Below, in pieces: positions 12,364 to 22,805 of a stretch of 64,000 nucleotides of DNA. The position numbers were made by a program, and so were the translations under genes. The first letter of the stretch is position 1; the number at the start of each line of letters is the position of its first letter. The stretch covers positions 186,001 through 250,000 of the forward strand of contig CANTFL010000810.1 in NCBI GenBank assembly GCA_947650285.1, given 5' to 3'. Under the pieces are notes generated by a model. The model was given only the letters and a program-made list of their open reading frames with translations, was not told the DNA's origin and searched no databases. The DNA comes from Hyaloperonospora brassicae (lineage: Eukaryota; Oomycota; Peronosporomycetes; Peronosporales; Peronosporaceae).

Positions 12364-12390
12364 TGCAATTTTCCGACATTTTGCATTTTT
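12364..12390 (+). promoter_or_regulatory. Possible oomycete initiator-like element
   Basis: A run of CA-TTTT motifs (CAATTTTCC, GACATTTTGCATTTTT) lies 30-55 bp before the ATG of the effector relic. It resembles the Inr/FPR core promoter style of oomycetes. This is a visual match only. Confidence 0.25.
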
Positions 12391-12418
12391 ATCGCTCCCA
12401 CTCAAGTACCCTCTCACG

Positions 12419-13529
12419 ATGCGCGTCTTCCCTCTGGTGCTCGTTACCTCATCCGTTGCCCAGTCACGCACTGATTGCACCGTGAAGGCTGCAAGCCACG
12501 AGACGGGTAGAATCCGTGGCTTAACTGTCGTCCACTCGACGGCCAATTATCAAGCCAATATCCCTTCCGACAAGCTGTTGGGGACTCGCTTTACAAGCAT
12601 CGAAGAGGAAAGAATGGGGTATCTGGAGAAAGGACAGGATGATTCGATAGCCGAAATCAAGATTTTTTTTTGTTTAGGCGGAACATGTCCCCATCAGCAC
12701 CCTTGTCGCCCTCGCAAGCAAACATCAAGGAGAAAAACTGGAGTCCTCTCTGGAACACAATAACGAATTGAAGGATCAGCTAAGTGTCAAATTGAACAAT
12801 AATTGGCAAATTCTCACGGATCTGTATTCTTCGAGCTCATCCTTCGTGTGCAAGAAACGACCGCCCTTCTACGAAAGTACGATCATCCGGAGGTGAAAGC
12901 TATCGGACAGCAGCTGATGAAAGACCTGATGTATGAGTGGAAAAAAACTTGATTGTCGATTCACTATGTCCTTGACGCATTCAAAATTAAAGCGCAATTC
13001 ATCACTGCTCTCAATGAGGCACAACTTAGCACGGTCCATCTATCGTATGAAAGAGAAGACGCTCGGTGATTTAGCACACTTCGACAAAATTGGAGAACTT
13101 ACTGGGGGCAGAATATTTTCGAATAATGCTGCACAAGGCCCTTTCTTCAAAGAACCCTCATGATCGTGAACATGCAGCCGAGTTATTTGATATCGATCTC
13201 GGATCGCAAGTCCTTTTCAGAATACCTCTTCATAAATATTCAAGAAGATAGGCCTGGACCAATACTTGAAGAATGGTGAGCTCGATGATGAACTACAACC
13301 ATTGTTGACTAAGTACGTTATGCTGGACAACGAACTGTATCAAGGCCCGCTTGCCACGCAGCCTTCTCGTCTAGCAGCTGGGTCTCATGAAAGGTGCAGA
13401 CGCAACTACCAAGGCGCTCTAAACACTTGTTGCAAAGTGGCTACAATTGGGCCTATCAAGAAGACTCGCGAGGCCGTTTTGACTAAGTTATTTGAAAATT
13501 GGGAGCTGTATGAGGATTTCGTAACGTGA
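12419..13529 (+). pseudogene. Relic of an RxLR-dEER-type secreted effector
   Basis: From the ATG at 12419 the frame gives a short signal peptide (about 16-20 residues, MRVFPLVLV...). Residues 52-55 read KLLG and residues 62-65 read EEER, the positions and order expected for a degenerate RxLR plus dEER pair. RxLR proteins are secreted by oomycetes and delivered into host cells. After about codon 80 the frame is lost near an eight-T run. Downstream pieces to 13529 (12933-13163, 13266-13529) are in other frames, with helical, Leu-rich composition like effector C-termini. I call it a pseudogene. The family beyond this is not recognised. Confidence 0.5.
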
Positions 13530-14042
13530 GACCAATCAGCTTTCAGATCCGGCCGACGGGCGTTTGCGTCGAGGTGATACGCCTCCAGGGGTACCTATCC
13601 GGCCTGAAATCGCTTACACTATGAGTAAGTCATGGTTGCACTGAGCCGGCACGTACTTTTGCACCCAGTTGCGAACGAAGGTTAGCTTGTATGGTAGCTC
13701 ATACGCAGTAACAGATAAGGTAATACAATTTAATGTGCTCGAATTATTCTTTCACAGACTATGTATGCCTGGCAAAGTAAGCTAGGCAAGAAATGCTGCT
13801 TGACCGCATCGTTTCCGTTATCTACGGAGAGATGAATAACTTATTTTGTCATCATCGTTAGGTACAACGATATAGCATGGTACCCGCTTTTTGAGGTTAA
13901 AGACGCCATCAAATAGCTTTCAATCATAAGACGACAGAGTAAAACGATTAGTGGTTGGGCGAAAGATATAATTGAGGTTTTTGACATCTAGTTGCAGTAC
14001 ACTTCACTCAGCACATACTTTATTTCTGTCCATCAGTGTATT
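13530..14042. other. Gene-less spacer
   Basis: AT-rich sequence with stops in all frames. Nothing recognisable is present before the solo LTR that follows. Confidence 0.5.
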
Positions 14043-14455
14043 TGCAACGGGGTAGCCCGTAACCTGGAATACCATTGTGCCTAATGTTAATAAGAATATT
14101 ATGTTGAACATTTTTACCCAATATCTTAAAATACTGGTATATTGTTGAGACGACCCAAAGGTCTATTCATTGGTTGATATTGGGACTATATCAACCCACC
14201 AATCGCTGCTAGACGCGTGCGATGGGTGATGGGTAGACTTCGTCATACGTTCAGTCATATTGATAAAAAACAGTTTAGGTCAAAACAGAGAGCAATATAC
14301 ATTGAACTTAACTATAAAAAATAACAGTTTTACTTCCCTACAACTAGAGTCTTGCCTTAGTTGTTTACCCTTCCTCTGTGTAGAGCATTTACCTAGCAGG
14401 ATACTGACCTTCACTGTTGTCAGCGAGAGTTGACTTCGTACTGGTGTTCCAGTTC
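14043..14455 (+). repeat. Old solo LTR of the TE-2 family
   Basis: Starts TGCAACGGGGTAGCCCGTAAC and carries the blocks ATTGGTTGATAT, ATCAACCCACCAATCGCTGC, GACGCG and GTAGA in the order of the TE-2 LTR, plus the weaker tail ACCTAGCAGG. It is much more diverged than the 26102 copy. No internal sequence and no target duplication are visible. Confidence 0.75.
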
Positions 14456-16859
14456 AAAGCGACCAGTCCTCAATTACACTATCTTTTGATCGATCTGTCG
14501 ATTCGTCAGTCGCGCTACGTGTACCGTACGCGTCTGCTAGATTCAGTCTAGCACGTCCTCGCTCCATGGGTAATCGAATCCCATATCAATGTCGCAATTT
14601 GAATATGACACGAATTTGCGACTGACAGCTTGTGAGTATGGAAGCGATGTACATGAACGTACGCATGGGATTGACTCAGAGGTGTCAAAGGGTTGTAAAG
14701 TAAATCAGCGGATTCTCGACGCTTATATCAGTGAAAGTTTCTGCACCTCCGTCACCACACCATCATCTATGCTCGTAGGGCGGCAGAAGGAGTTTAAGAA
14801 CACTCTCCTCCTCATCGACGTCGGTCGCACTCTTTCTGTTTGTCACAAAGTTAAGATCTGCCGCTGTCTCGCTTTTATGGCATCTTTCGTTCGATACGTC
14901 AGTAGTATCAACGATCTGCTTCGCTACACAAGAAGCACGGCAACACTGTGTCTACATAACTTTATAACGTTCAGTTCATCTTTTAGCTCCACTCCTACCA
15001 TCTGGAATGATGCGTGCATATATGCAATTGGTTCAGGTCTTTGACCTGGATTCCTTGTATCAAAAGGTGATATACAAATCTCATTTCTGTATCGTAAATA
15101 ATCGCGGCGATATTACCAGCAAGTGGTCGTTCTGCTTGCACACATTGATGCAAAGTAGTAGATCGATCATCAGACCGTTTTGCAATAGGCCACAATGTAT
15201 CACGACTTACAGCAGCTTCATCGTAGACCTATCGCGCATCAATCTCACTACGTTCCTGTAAATTATACGGCAGTTTCATTTTGCCGAAGGGGATGAGAAT
15301 GATAACCTAACGCACAGTCATTTGCTCACAGACCAACAGGTAGCTAATATCCACACCAGAGTGTTTCGGCATCAGATTTGTAGCTGTGCATGCGGCACTA
15401 TTTACCAGTGCTTGTATATTAACATCAAAAATACGACGGAAAGACCCCGTGGGCCTCTCTCACACAACCAAGACGACACAGAGGGTGACGTATAAAAACT
15501 GCAGGAACACGATCGATCGATGGACCGATACCGTACGGGCAATAATGCTGCCTCCCCGCTCGTACAACACAAGGCTTACAGACGTTGCAAATGAGCTCTA
15601 TGCCACTTCACGCGACATCGCCCTTGCTTCGATAGGCTGTTCTCATTTCTCGTGATTGTTTATCGTGACTTTCCTTGGCTGACTTGGTAAGACGAGCTAC
15701 TAGTCGTGTAACGTTCGTGCTGCCGACTTGCGTACCACATACCGCTCAAGCGTTGCATGGCATTATTTCTGGCTGAAAGGGTGTGTAAATGACATTGATA
15801 AATGTCATGCCAGACTATGGCTAAGCATTGACGCCGCTGCTTTCGACGATCTTGAAGCTGCTAGAAGCTTCTGCGATGCACTACATAGTTTATAACGAGG
15901 TCACGGACGGATACACACTTACAAACTTACGTGCTGCCTGCCACTTGCTTGAAAAGGCTGTGGGATAGAAGTATTTTTTTATCTGGTGTCCAACTACTCG
16001 GGCGATAGAGTTGTGTAGGTAACTGGGCACTATGTCTGATACCTCTACAGTTGCAGGAGTGCTACTTGATGCATAGGGTGTATGCGATAGTACTTTCGTT
16101 GACATAAGCATTAATCAGAATGGCATGAGTCTATCGTTTGTACGGATGTCGATGCTCGTGCATCTCGTGGTCATTTCATTATTGCTGCAACTTCAGGTCA
16201 GCAGCAGGACAAGTACGGTTGAAGTACACTTAACGTAAACTGTTCGTAGCGGCACCCACCAACAAGACCAGATACACAATTTAGTTGTATGTCAGTGATT
16301 CATTACAGAGGATGCGATGTAGGCACGACATGTAGCGAAGCTACATAGCTAATCTAATCAGAAGAATGATTAACGCCCAACGAGCAACTTAGTTCAAAGA
16401 ACTTGAATAAGATAGTCAACAGATTTAAACAGATTACGGTCTCGGTTCGAGAGGACCAACGTTGAAATATAATCAAGGGCACTATGTGTTATTTGCCGGT
16501 GACTACGCGTTAGATAGTAAAAAGGAAACTGACATTCAAAGTGTGCTGCGCTCCGATCTAGCTATCCCTCGCACCACCTTTCCTGCCTGCTGTGCTTGTC
16601 ACCAGTCGCTCAATAATTGCTTTTGCTACTTCAACCTCGAAGCTTCTGCTGCAGCGACGATCCCGAGCATCCTGAATCGCACACTGATCTCATCGTGACT
16701 GATCGGTGCGCCCGTTTATACTTCGCTTTCCATGCATTTAATCGTCGGCATTCTCATCTCACCTCTTCATCTCTTCTCCACCTAAGCGACCTCGACAGTC
16801 TTCGACACTAGTAGACAGAGAGTACTTGACCTAGAAATCCTTTTGACTCTCGTCCAAGA
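14456..16859. other. Gene-poor stretch
   Basis: The longest frame (14589-15044 plus, 151 codons) has no recognisable domain and overlaps minus-strand frames. I see no gene, RNA gene or element end that I can support. Around 16321-16356 there is a small inverted repeat (ATGTAG-CGAAG-CTACAT). Confidence 0.45.
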
Positions 16860-17219
16860 TTTGTGACAGTATCACAAAGCTATCATAAGGGGAACTGAAC
16901 CTTATCTGTATTTTTTTATCTGAAAAAATGTTTTGATCCAAATATACCTAATCCAGACATAAATGTACTAAGTTAGAATCTTTATTCAATCGTTCTATCT
17001 AGTAGCTGACACGCGTCAGCCACTACGAACCAATAGTACATTCTTGTACTTCTTTAAACGGGGTACCACCCCTAGTGTCTCTGACACAAGGTACTTAAAG
17101 TATCGACGACGCTTTAACCCTGTTACATGTCATCTCCCTGTTGAAACGGGAATTAAAACAACCGCGGTACTATACCTTAGTACATAGCATTACAATCTAC
17201 CGTGGTAGACAATGGCTTG
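16860..17219. repeat. Cluster of short perfect hairpins, possible unrecognised LTR
   Basis: Perfect inverted repeats follow one another: TTTGTGA/TCACAAA (16860-16878), ATAAGG/CCTTAT (16885-16905), GCTGAC/GTCAGC (17005-17020), GTACA/TGTAC (17036-17049), GGGGT/ACCCC (17060-17072), GTGTC/GACAC (17075-17087) and TCTACC/GGTAGA (17206-17219). The style is that of the Gypsy LTRs in this window, but the sequence matches neither family. Confidence 0.45.
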
Positions 17220-17831
17220 CGGCATCTCGCTCAATTCAACGGACAGCCACGCACTGTGAAGAAGGATAAGGCATCGGCTTGACTCTACACATCAAGATGA
17301 TAAAATCCGAGATACGTGTGGCTTGTCGGAAGTGTTCATGCCATCTTCCTAAGTAGTGACTATTGTAAGTAGAGATTAAATAAACGATACCGTTTCTTGA
17401 TGGCGAGATGTATTATACAGTGTACAGCTGTCTACGAAATCAAGTCGGCACTATGGTTTCTGAGCGTGTTAGTATGTATTCAAATCGATTACGGGCAACG
17501 GGCGCGACAAGGCTGGCAAAACCCTGGTCGAAATTTTGACGATACTCCGAAACAAAAGAGCTTTGAGCGAGCTGCGCTCAGAAGTAGACGTTATCAAACC
17601 GATATGTTTCATTGATCTTTAAATTTATACGTCCGTCCGTAAGGCACTTCTGCTCGTACTGCAGCTACATGTGCCTCGTCCGTCCCACCGGATGCACTTT
17701 CTACCTCCATCAGTCTAGTTGAATATCTACCCACCCACCTGTCTGTCTAGCTACCTGCCTCTTTATCTTGCCATACGTCGATCCATACATCTGTATATCT
17801 ATAAATCTGTATGTATGCCTGTACCATCTAA
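17220..17831. other. Gene-less spacer leading into a microsatellite
   Basis: No gene is visible. From about 17725 the sequence becomes a degenerate tetranucleotide tract (CTGT, CTAT, ATCT variants) that grades into the ATTT array. Confidence 0.5.
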
Positions 17832-17847
17832 CTATCTATCTATCAAT

Positions 17848-17890
<43 letters not shown>

Positions 17891-17908
17891 TCTATCTATT
17901 TATTTATT
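17832..17908. repeat. ATTT microsatellite
   Basis: A tetranucleotide (TTTA)n array with a short TCTA interruption near 17890. The low-complexity peptides it encodes are artefacts. Confidence 0.95.
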
Positions 17909-18812
17909 CAGAAAGCAATCACAGCAACTTACCTTGTGGAAGAGTGTGTTTCCGCTAAACGTACGGTGGTCCGACAGCAGGCCCTGCTTCTACCAGCATG
18001 TCCCTATCTTTTTCGAGTTCATGACAAGGAAGAGAATAGCGCCGCATAGGATCAGACAGAAAGACGACGGTCTGGTCAGTGAGGAGGCGTGGCAAGTCGT
18101 GCTTGTTGTGAGACCTTGGCAAGTAGGTATCCTGGTGTACGAAGTGCCGCCTATTTACATATGCATCGAGCGTCCGAGGGTAGATCTGGCGCAATAGCTA
18201 AATGTGCACGTATGCGGAGCACTGTTATTGTGCGAGTATACTCAGCATCAATTCATTCGTAGAGCAATTAAGCAAATACTACTGATCGGGGACATTTTAA
18301 CGAATCAAGATCGTGATGTGGTGATCGCTACGATAGACAAGTGAAATGACCCTTGTGCCACGTCAATGTAACGATAAAGCAAGAATCTGCACCATTGACC
18401 TTAACTGAGCTAGTGTGTCTCACTCATTAATAGTCACGTTTTACGCGCTTGGCGATACGGACAGAACAGCTGCTGAATGATTTTGCGTTGCAATGGGACA
18501 CATATTAGAATTGTGATCCATCAGTTTAGATATTCAGTTTTTTCAACATACAAACAAGATCTAATCGATGCCTTCATCTTGTCGGCCACATTGACGGTCA
18601 ACAACGTTATATTGAGGGAGAATGTGAGGTATATATAGATACGCGAGAGACCTGCAATATCCTGTCACACGGCAATAGATTATCGTGGCGACCGCTACTT
18701 TATATACTAGGTAGCACTCGATCCCGGACGGCAGAAGCCTACGCGCAGTCTCCTGTACAAGATATTTAGGTTCCTCGTAGTCAGTACGGGGCCCTGTATG
18801 ACGTATAGGTTG
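17909..18812 (-). other. Unassigned flank, possibly the far side of the split LINE
   Basis: TE-2 begins at 18813 and duplicates GGTTG here (18808-18812). Because the minus-strand LINE frame is open up to the other copy of GGTTG at 26541, this segment should be the continuation of whatever TE-2 entered. Two minus-strand frames (18561 up to the insertion, and 17955-18194) are open for about 80 codons each. I cannot match either to a known LINE 3' end. Confidence 0.3.
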
Positions 18813-19248
18813 TGTAACGGGGTAGCCCGTTACATGATTGTCATTTAAACAATCTGACAATAAAGAATATTACGTCGAATATTCTTTTAATAATATCACG
18901 AGACATGGTGATATTGTTGGGATGACCGAAGGGTCTACTCATTGGTTGATATCGTGATGATATCAACCCACCAATCGCTGCTAGACGCGCGCAATGGGTG
19001 GTGAGTAGACGTCATCATACATTTAGTTATATTAGTATAATTAGTCAGGACAACAGATATTTAAGAAGTTATAGGACTTATTTATATTAATACAGTTTTA
19101 CTCTTACCAGAGACTAGTCTGACTACTTAGTCTCCTTTCCTTCCTCTTTGTTCCTTAAACACCTAGCAGGGCACTGTCGACCACTGTCGTCTGTAAGAGT
19201 ATACTCCGAACTGGTCAACCAGTACGTAGTCAACAGTGTTCCGTTACA
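18813..19248 (+). repeat. TE-2 5' LTR
   Basis: Its first 22 bases are a hairpin (TGTAACGGG/CCCGTTACA). Further perfect stems are 18862-18871 with 18878-18887, 18892-18899 with 18908-18915, and 18944-18953 with 18959-18968. An outer pair, GTCTACTCA 18933-18941 with 19002-19010, encloses inner arms in a cloverleaf-like fold. Confidence 0.95.
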
Positions 19249-19250
19249 CC

Positions 19251-19268
19251 TGGTAGCACTTTGTAGTC
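19251..19268 (+). other. TE-2 primer-binding site
   Basis: TGGTAGCACTTTGTAGTC lies two bases after the LTR. It is almost the same as in TE-3 although the LTRs are unrelated in sequence, so the same tRNA primer is likely. That tRNA is not identified. Confidence 0.65.
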
Positions 19269-19298
19269 CGTCCGAGGGCCACAACCCCATCGCCCAAC

Positions 19299-20398
19299 AT
19301 GAACATGTTGGGAGATGTAGACGGCGACAGCTTTCACGGAACCCGTGAGAGCTACTCCTATTTGAGTGACATCGAATGGAGTGCGATCGAACGAATGAGT
19401 TCGACCGTTGGCGAGGAAGCCATATGGGCCATGCTATCCTCAAGGGATAGGGACCAGCAACATGCCGTCATTAGCAAGTTCTTGCAACGAGAACTTGATG
19501 AGTCGCGAGCGCAGGTGACCTTGTTACAACAACAAGATCACCAGCGGACCGAAGCATTGATACAACAACAGTTTCAGTCCGCTGAGCCGACGCGTGAGCG
19601 TCGACGGGAGTCTCTACAACTAGAGGTCTCCAATAACCGGGGAGTCGAGGAAGACTCCCTGTTGAGGTGGTTCGTCGAGCTGTACGATGCCATCGATGCT
19701 CGTCGCATCGCAATGAGCGAATGAAAGTATCATTCGCTCAGTCTTACCTAGCAGGAGAAGCCAAAGCTTGGGCCCTGAACCTCAAGTTGCACGACCCAAA
19801 TGTGTTTGGGTCGTTAGATGTTTTCAAGACCCTGTTCAGTGAGACGTTCGAGCCGCCCAGAGCAGAGTTCAGGATACCATTAGAACTCCTCGGAATCAAA
19901 CAGGGTAAGCGTAAGGTTCACGCTTACGCTCAGCACGTACGCTACCTTTCAAGCTGCATGGTAGTGAACCCTGTGAGTGAGTTTGTGTTGATCACAATCT
20001 TTATTCAAGGGCTTTCAGACGGTCCCGTTTGGGACCACCTGTTCCGCGGAGAGCTAAAGACGCTCTCAAAGTCAAATTTCTCAGCGGAGCAAGAAGATTA
20101 TAGTGTGAGGCAGTCTCACGCTACGTTGACCCCGCATCGTCCACAGAGACGATTAGCAGTTGGAGGTCCAGCACCAATGGACCTCTGTCAAGTCGAGGGC
20201 GAGAAACCTCGCCCTATGAACGACAAGCGAATGGTGAGATGCCATCGCTGTCACAAACTGGGACATTATGTATACGAATGCATTGTCCCCCGCTCAGTAC
20301 CTCGCGGTGCTGAGCGCAGTATTTACCCACCAGCAAGAAGAACTGGAGGGAGAGGGTCCGTTGCTGTTGCGAAGTCGCAACAGCGAAGTGGACCATAA
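19299..20398 (+). pseudogene. TE-2 gag (frameshifted)
   Basis: ATG at 19299 opens 141 codons. The frame must change between about 19667 and 19724 to continue through 20398. The first part is acidic and coiled-coil-like (QVTLLQQQDHQRTEALIQQQ). The second part holds the retrotransposon gag core (FAQSYLAGEAKAWAL...) and an intact zinc knuckle CX2CX4HX4C at 20240-20281 (CHRCHKLGHYVYEC). Gag forms the particle and packages RNA. The start codon lies inside a perfect 9-bp hairpin (19293-19301 with 19304-19312). Apart from the one frame change the gene looks whole. Confidence 0.85.
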
Positions 20399-21274
20399 AA
20401 AAACTGTCGGGATTAGTAGGGGCGGAGCGCCCTACTGATCCAGCAACATCAAGAGAATTCGTAAATCTCCTGAAGAAGGTTGCTCCCGACACACAGTTTC
20501 TGTGTGTCTCTGCACCGGGGGATGAGGTGTCTCTCATTACCTCGAAGTTAGAAGTGACAAAAGACTTCTAACTTCGCGACCTAGTTGACTGTGGAGCGTC
20601 GAACAATTTTGTGTGTCGCCGGTCGCTAGAGGCAGGAAGTTTGAACTTCGTGGAGCGGGAGATCTCTCCAATGAAGATGACGGTGCGCCTAGCGACAGGC
20701 GCATCGATCACTGTGAAGAAACGTGTAGTCGATATCCACTAAACGTTAAAAGGATAACAGTACGATGATGATTTCATCGTGCTTGACCAGATGAAAAGTT
20801 CGACGTCATCTTAGGGTTTCCTTGGCTCAGGAGATACAAGCCAATGGTAAGTTGGCAGTATCGATCGGTAAAATTACCTGCTACTTGTTCCTCAGATAAT
20901 CACCTGACGAATATGTTGGAACGCCCACACTCACTTAGGTGTACTACGAGCGAGTGCGATGGCCTTGTGGTACGGTCGTTAGCACGACTGTACAAAAACA
21001 CATTGTAGATGATCACTACATTGTGGAGAAAACTCTCCCAGATCCCGTGGAAGTGATTTTCCAGGAGGCAACCGAGACACTGAATGTCTTGGTTAATGAT
21101 GGATCAAGTGTAGGCGCTCATACGCTTGATCTGGTTGCGCCTCCGAAGGTAGCTTCGGAGATAATTCAACTGACGACGCTAGAACCGAAATGGTTCTTGC
21201 GTGATCTGCGTAGTGGCAAAGTCAAGCAGATCTGTGCACTCGTCGCAGAGGACGAGTACGTTACCGATATTTGA
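20395..21274 (+). pseudogene. TE-2 protease and linker (broken)
   Basis: The -1 frame is open from 20395 to a TAA at 20569-20571 and then gives VDCGASNNFV (Asp codon 20587-20589), the retropepsin active-site region with Cys in place of the usual Ser/Thr. Further stops follow (around 20740) and the linker to 21274 is in another frame. The TAA lies in the 3' arm of a perfect 13-bp stem (20543-20555 with 20564-20576). Confidence 0.7.
20397..20436 (+). other. Gag-pro junction: A7C run plus hairpin
   Basis: The gag TAA (20396-20398) runs into seven A then C, containing AAAAAAC, a classic -1 slippery heptamer. Ten bases later AGTAGGG (20415-20421) pairs with CCCTACT (20430-20436). The protease frame is -1 relative to gag. 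The stop lies one codon before the heptamer in the gag frame, so simple -1 slippage would not work as the sequence stands. Confidence 0.4.
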
Positions 21275-21283
21275 TCGGCAACG

Positions 21284-22800
21284 ATGTTTACTGAGACCGA
21301 GAGGGTTCTCAGCAGTTCATCGATGGACGAAAGTGTCATCGATGAAAAAACTCGGATTGAGAGATATGAATCCCAATCCTGGAAGTCGCTTCAGGCAAAT
21401 CCTTTGTATAAGGAATTAATCGAATTCAAGAATGTGTTCCCTGAATCCGTGCCTTGCGAGTTGCCTAAGGATAAAGGCACTCGATACGAGATCGAGCTCA
21501 AACCGGGATCGAAATATTGTGTTATGAAGCAGTGTCCACTGCCTCGTGAACAAGTGATAGCAATCGAAAAGTTCTTTGCCGATCGCTTAGCAGCGGGCCA
21601 TGTGAGGGAATCGACATCCCCTCACAGCTCTCCGACCTTTTGTGTGCGAAAGGCCACAAGAGGATGGTGGATAGCGCACGCGTTCAACAAGTTGAATGCT
21701 GCAGCGGTACCGGCTCAGACGCCGATACCGAGGAAGGACGTAATCATAGATGGTATGTCAAAGAGTACCATCTTTTCGTCCATGGATCTGATGGATGGAT
21801 TCTGTCAGATCCTCGTGCGTGAACGGGACATCCCGTTCACGGCAGTGAGTACCCCCAGGGGATGCTGTGGGAGTGTCTAGTTGTGCCACAGGGGCTGAGT
21901 GACTCCCCTGCAACATTCAACAGATGTGTAACTAATCTGTTGAGACCGGTGCAATATTTCGCACTGAGTCATTTCGATGATGTTTTCGTTCATATCCGGG
22001 CTATGGACGGAAAGACGGACATTGAAGTTCACAGAACTCACATTCGTCAGGTTCTTCAACTTATGCGCAAGCATAAGTTGTAGGCCAACCTCAAGAAGTG
22101 TATATTCGCGGCTAGCGAAATATCACTTCTTGGGTGCATCGTGGTTAAACACGGCGTACGCCCTGATCCCGAAAATATCAAGGCGATCACCGACTGGCCA
22201 GTGACAGTCGATGTCAAGGGACTAAGGAAGTTCCTTGGTCTAGCGGCGTACTTGCACAAGTACTCGCGCAACTACGCCGAGATGACTGTTCATCTTTCTT
22301 GCTTGCTCAAGAAAAATGTCAAGTGGTCATGGAACGCTGAGTGCCAGCGTTCCTTTGAGGGTATAAAGCAAAGCTTGATGCAATCGCCGATCTTGGCGAT
22401 TGCAGATCAGGACCGACCATTTCATGTAGTCTGTGACTCCAGCATTATTGCAATCGGCTGTGCGTTAAAGCTGTTTGATGCAGATGGCGCAGAGCGCGTT
22501 GTCTGCTATCAATCGCGTCATCTGCAACCAGCTGAACGTAATTACCCAGTGCATGACAAGGAACTACTTGCCATGAAGTATGCACTGGCTAAGTTATGGG
22601 TCTATCTCTTGGGAGATAGACCGTTCATCGTCTATACGGACCATGCGTCACTACGCACGGCCGTAAACAGTCCACACCTCTCGCAAAGGATGGCGAGGTG
22701 GCTGTCTTTCTTGGCGGAGTATAAATTCTCCGTAGAGTACAAGCCAGGACGACTTAATGTCGTCGCTGATGCGTTGTCACGTCGTCCCGAGTCAACAGTG
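21284..22800 (+). pseudogene. TE-2 reverse transcriptase and RNase H (broken)
   Basis: The RT fingers and motif A (SSMDLMDGFCQI) are in frame to 21880. After a frameshift, motif B (VVPQGLSDSPATF) and the catalytic HFDDVFV (Asp codons 21976-21981) follow to a TAG at 22081-22083. From 22141 the thumb/connection and RNase H run to about 22820. RNase H shows VCDSS, the KELLAMKYA Glu block, YTDHASL and the family end motif NVVADALSRRPE. RT copies the element RNA and RNase H degrades the RNA strand. All catalytic acidic residues I can place are present, so damage is by frame rather than active-site loss. Confidence 0.9.
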
Positions 22801-22805
22801 AGGCC

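Noticed and set aside
14589..15044. 151-codon plus-strand ORF
   Set aside because: No domain, unlike any family I know, and overlapped by minus-strand frames. Chance is likely.
16436..16462. tRNA-like T-arm (GGTTCGA with a short stem)
   Set aside because: No D-arm, anticodon arm or acceptor stem can be found around it.
17719..18049. Ile/Tyr/Leu-rich membrane-like ORFs
   Set aside because: They are translations of the ATTT microsatellite and its degenerate flank.
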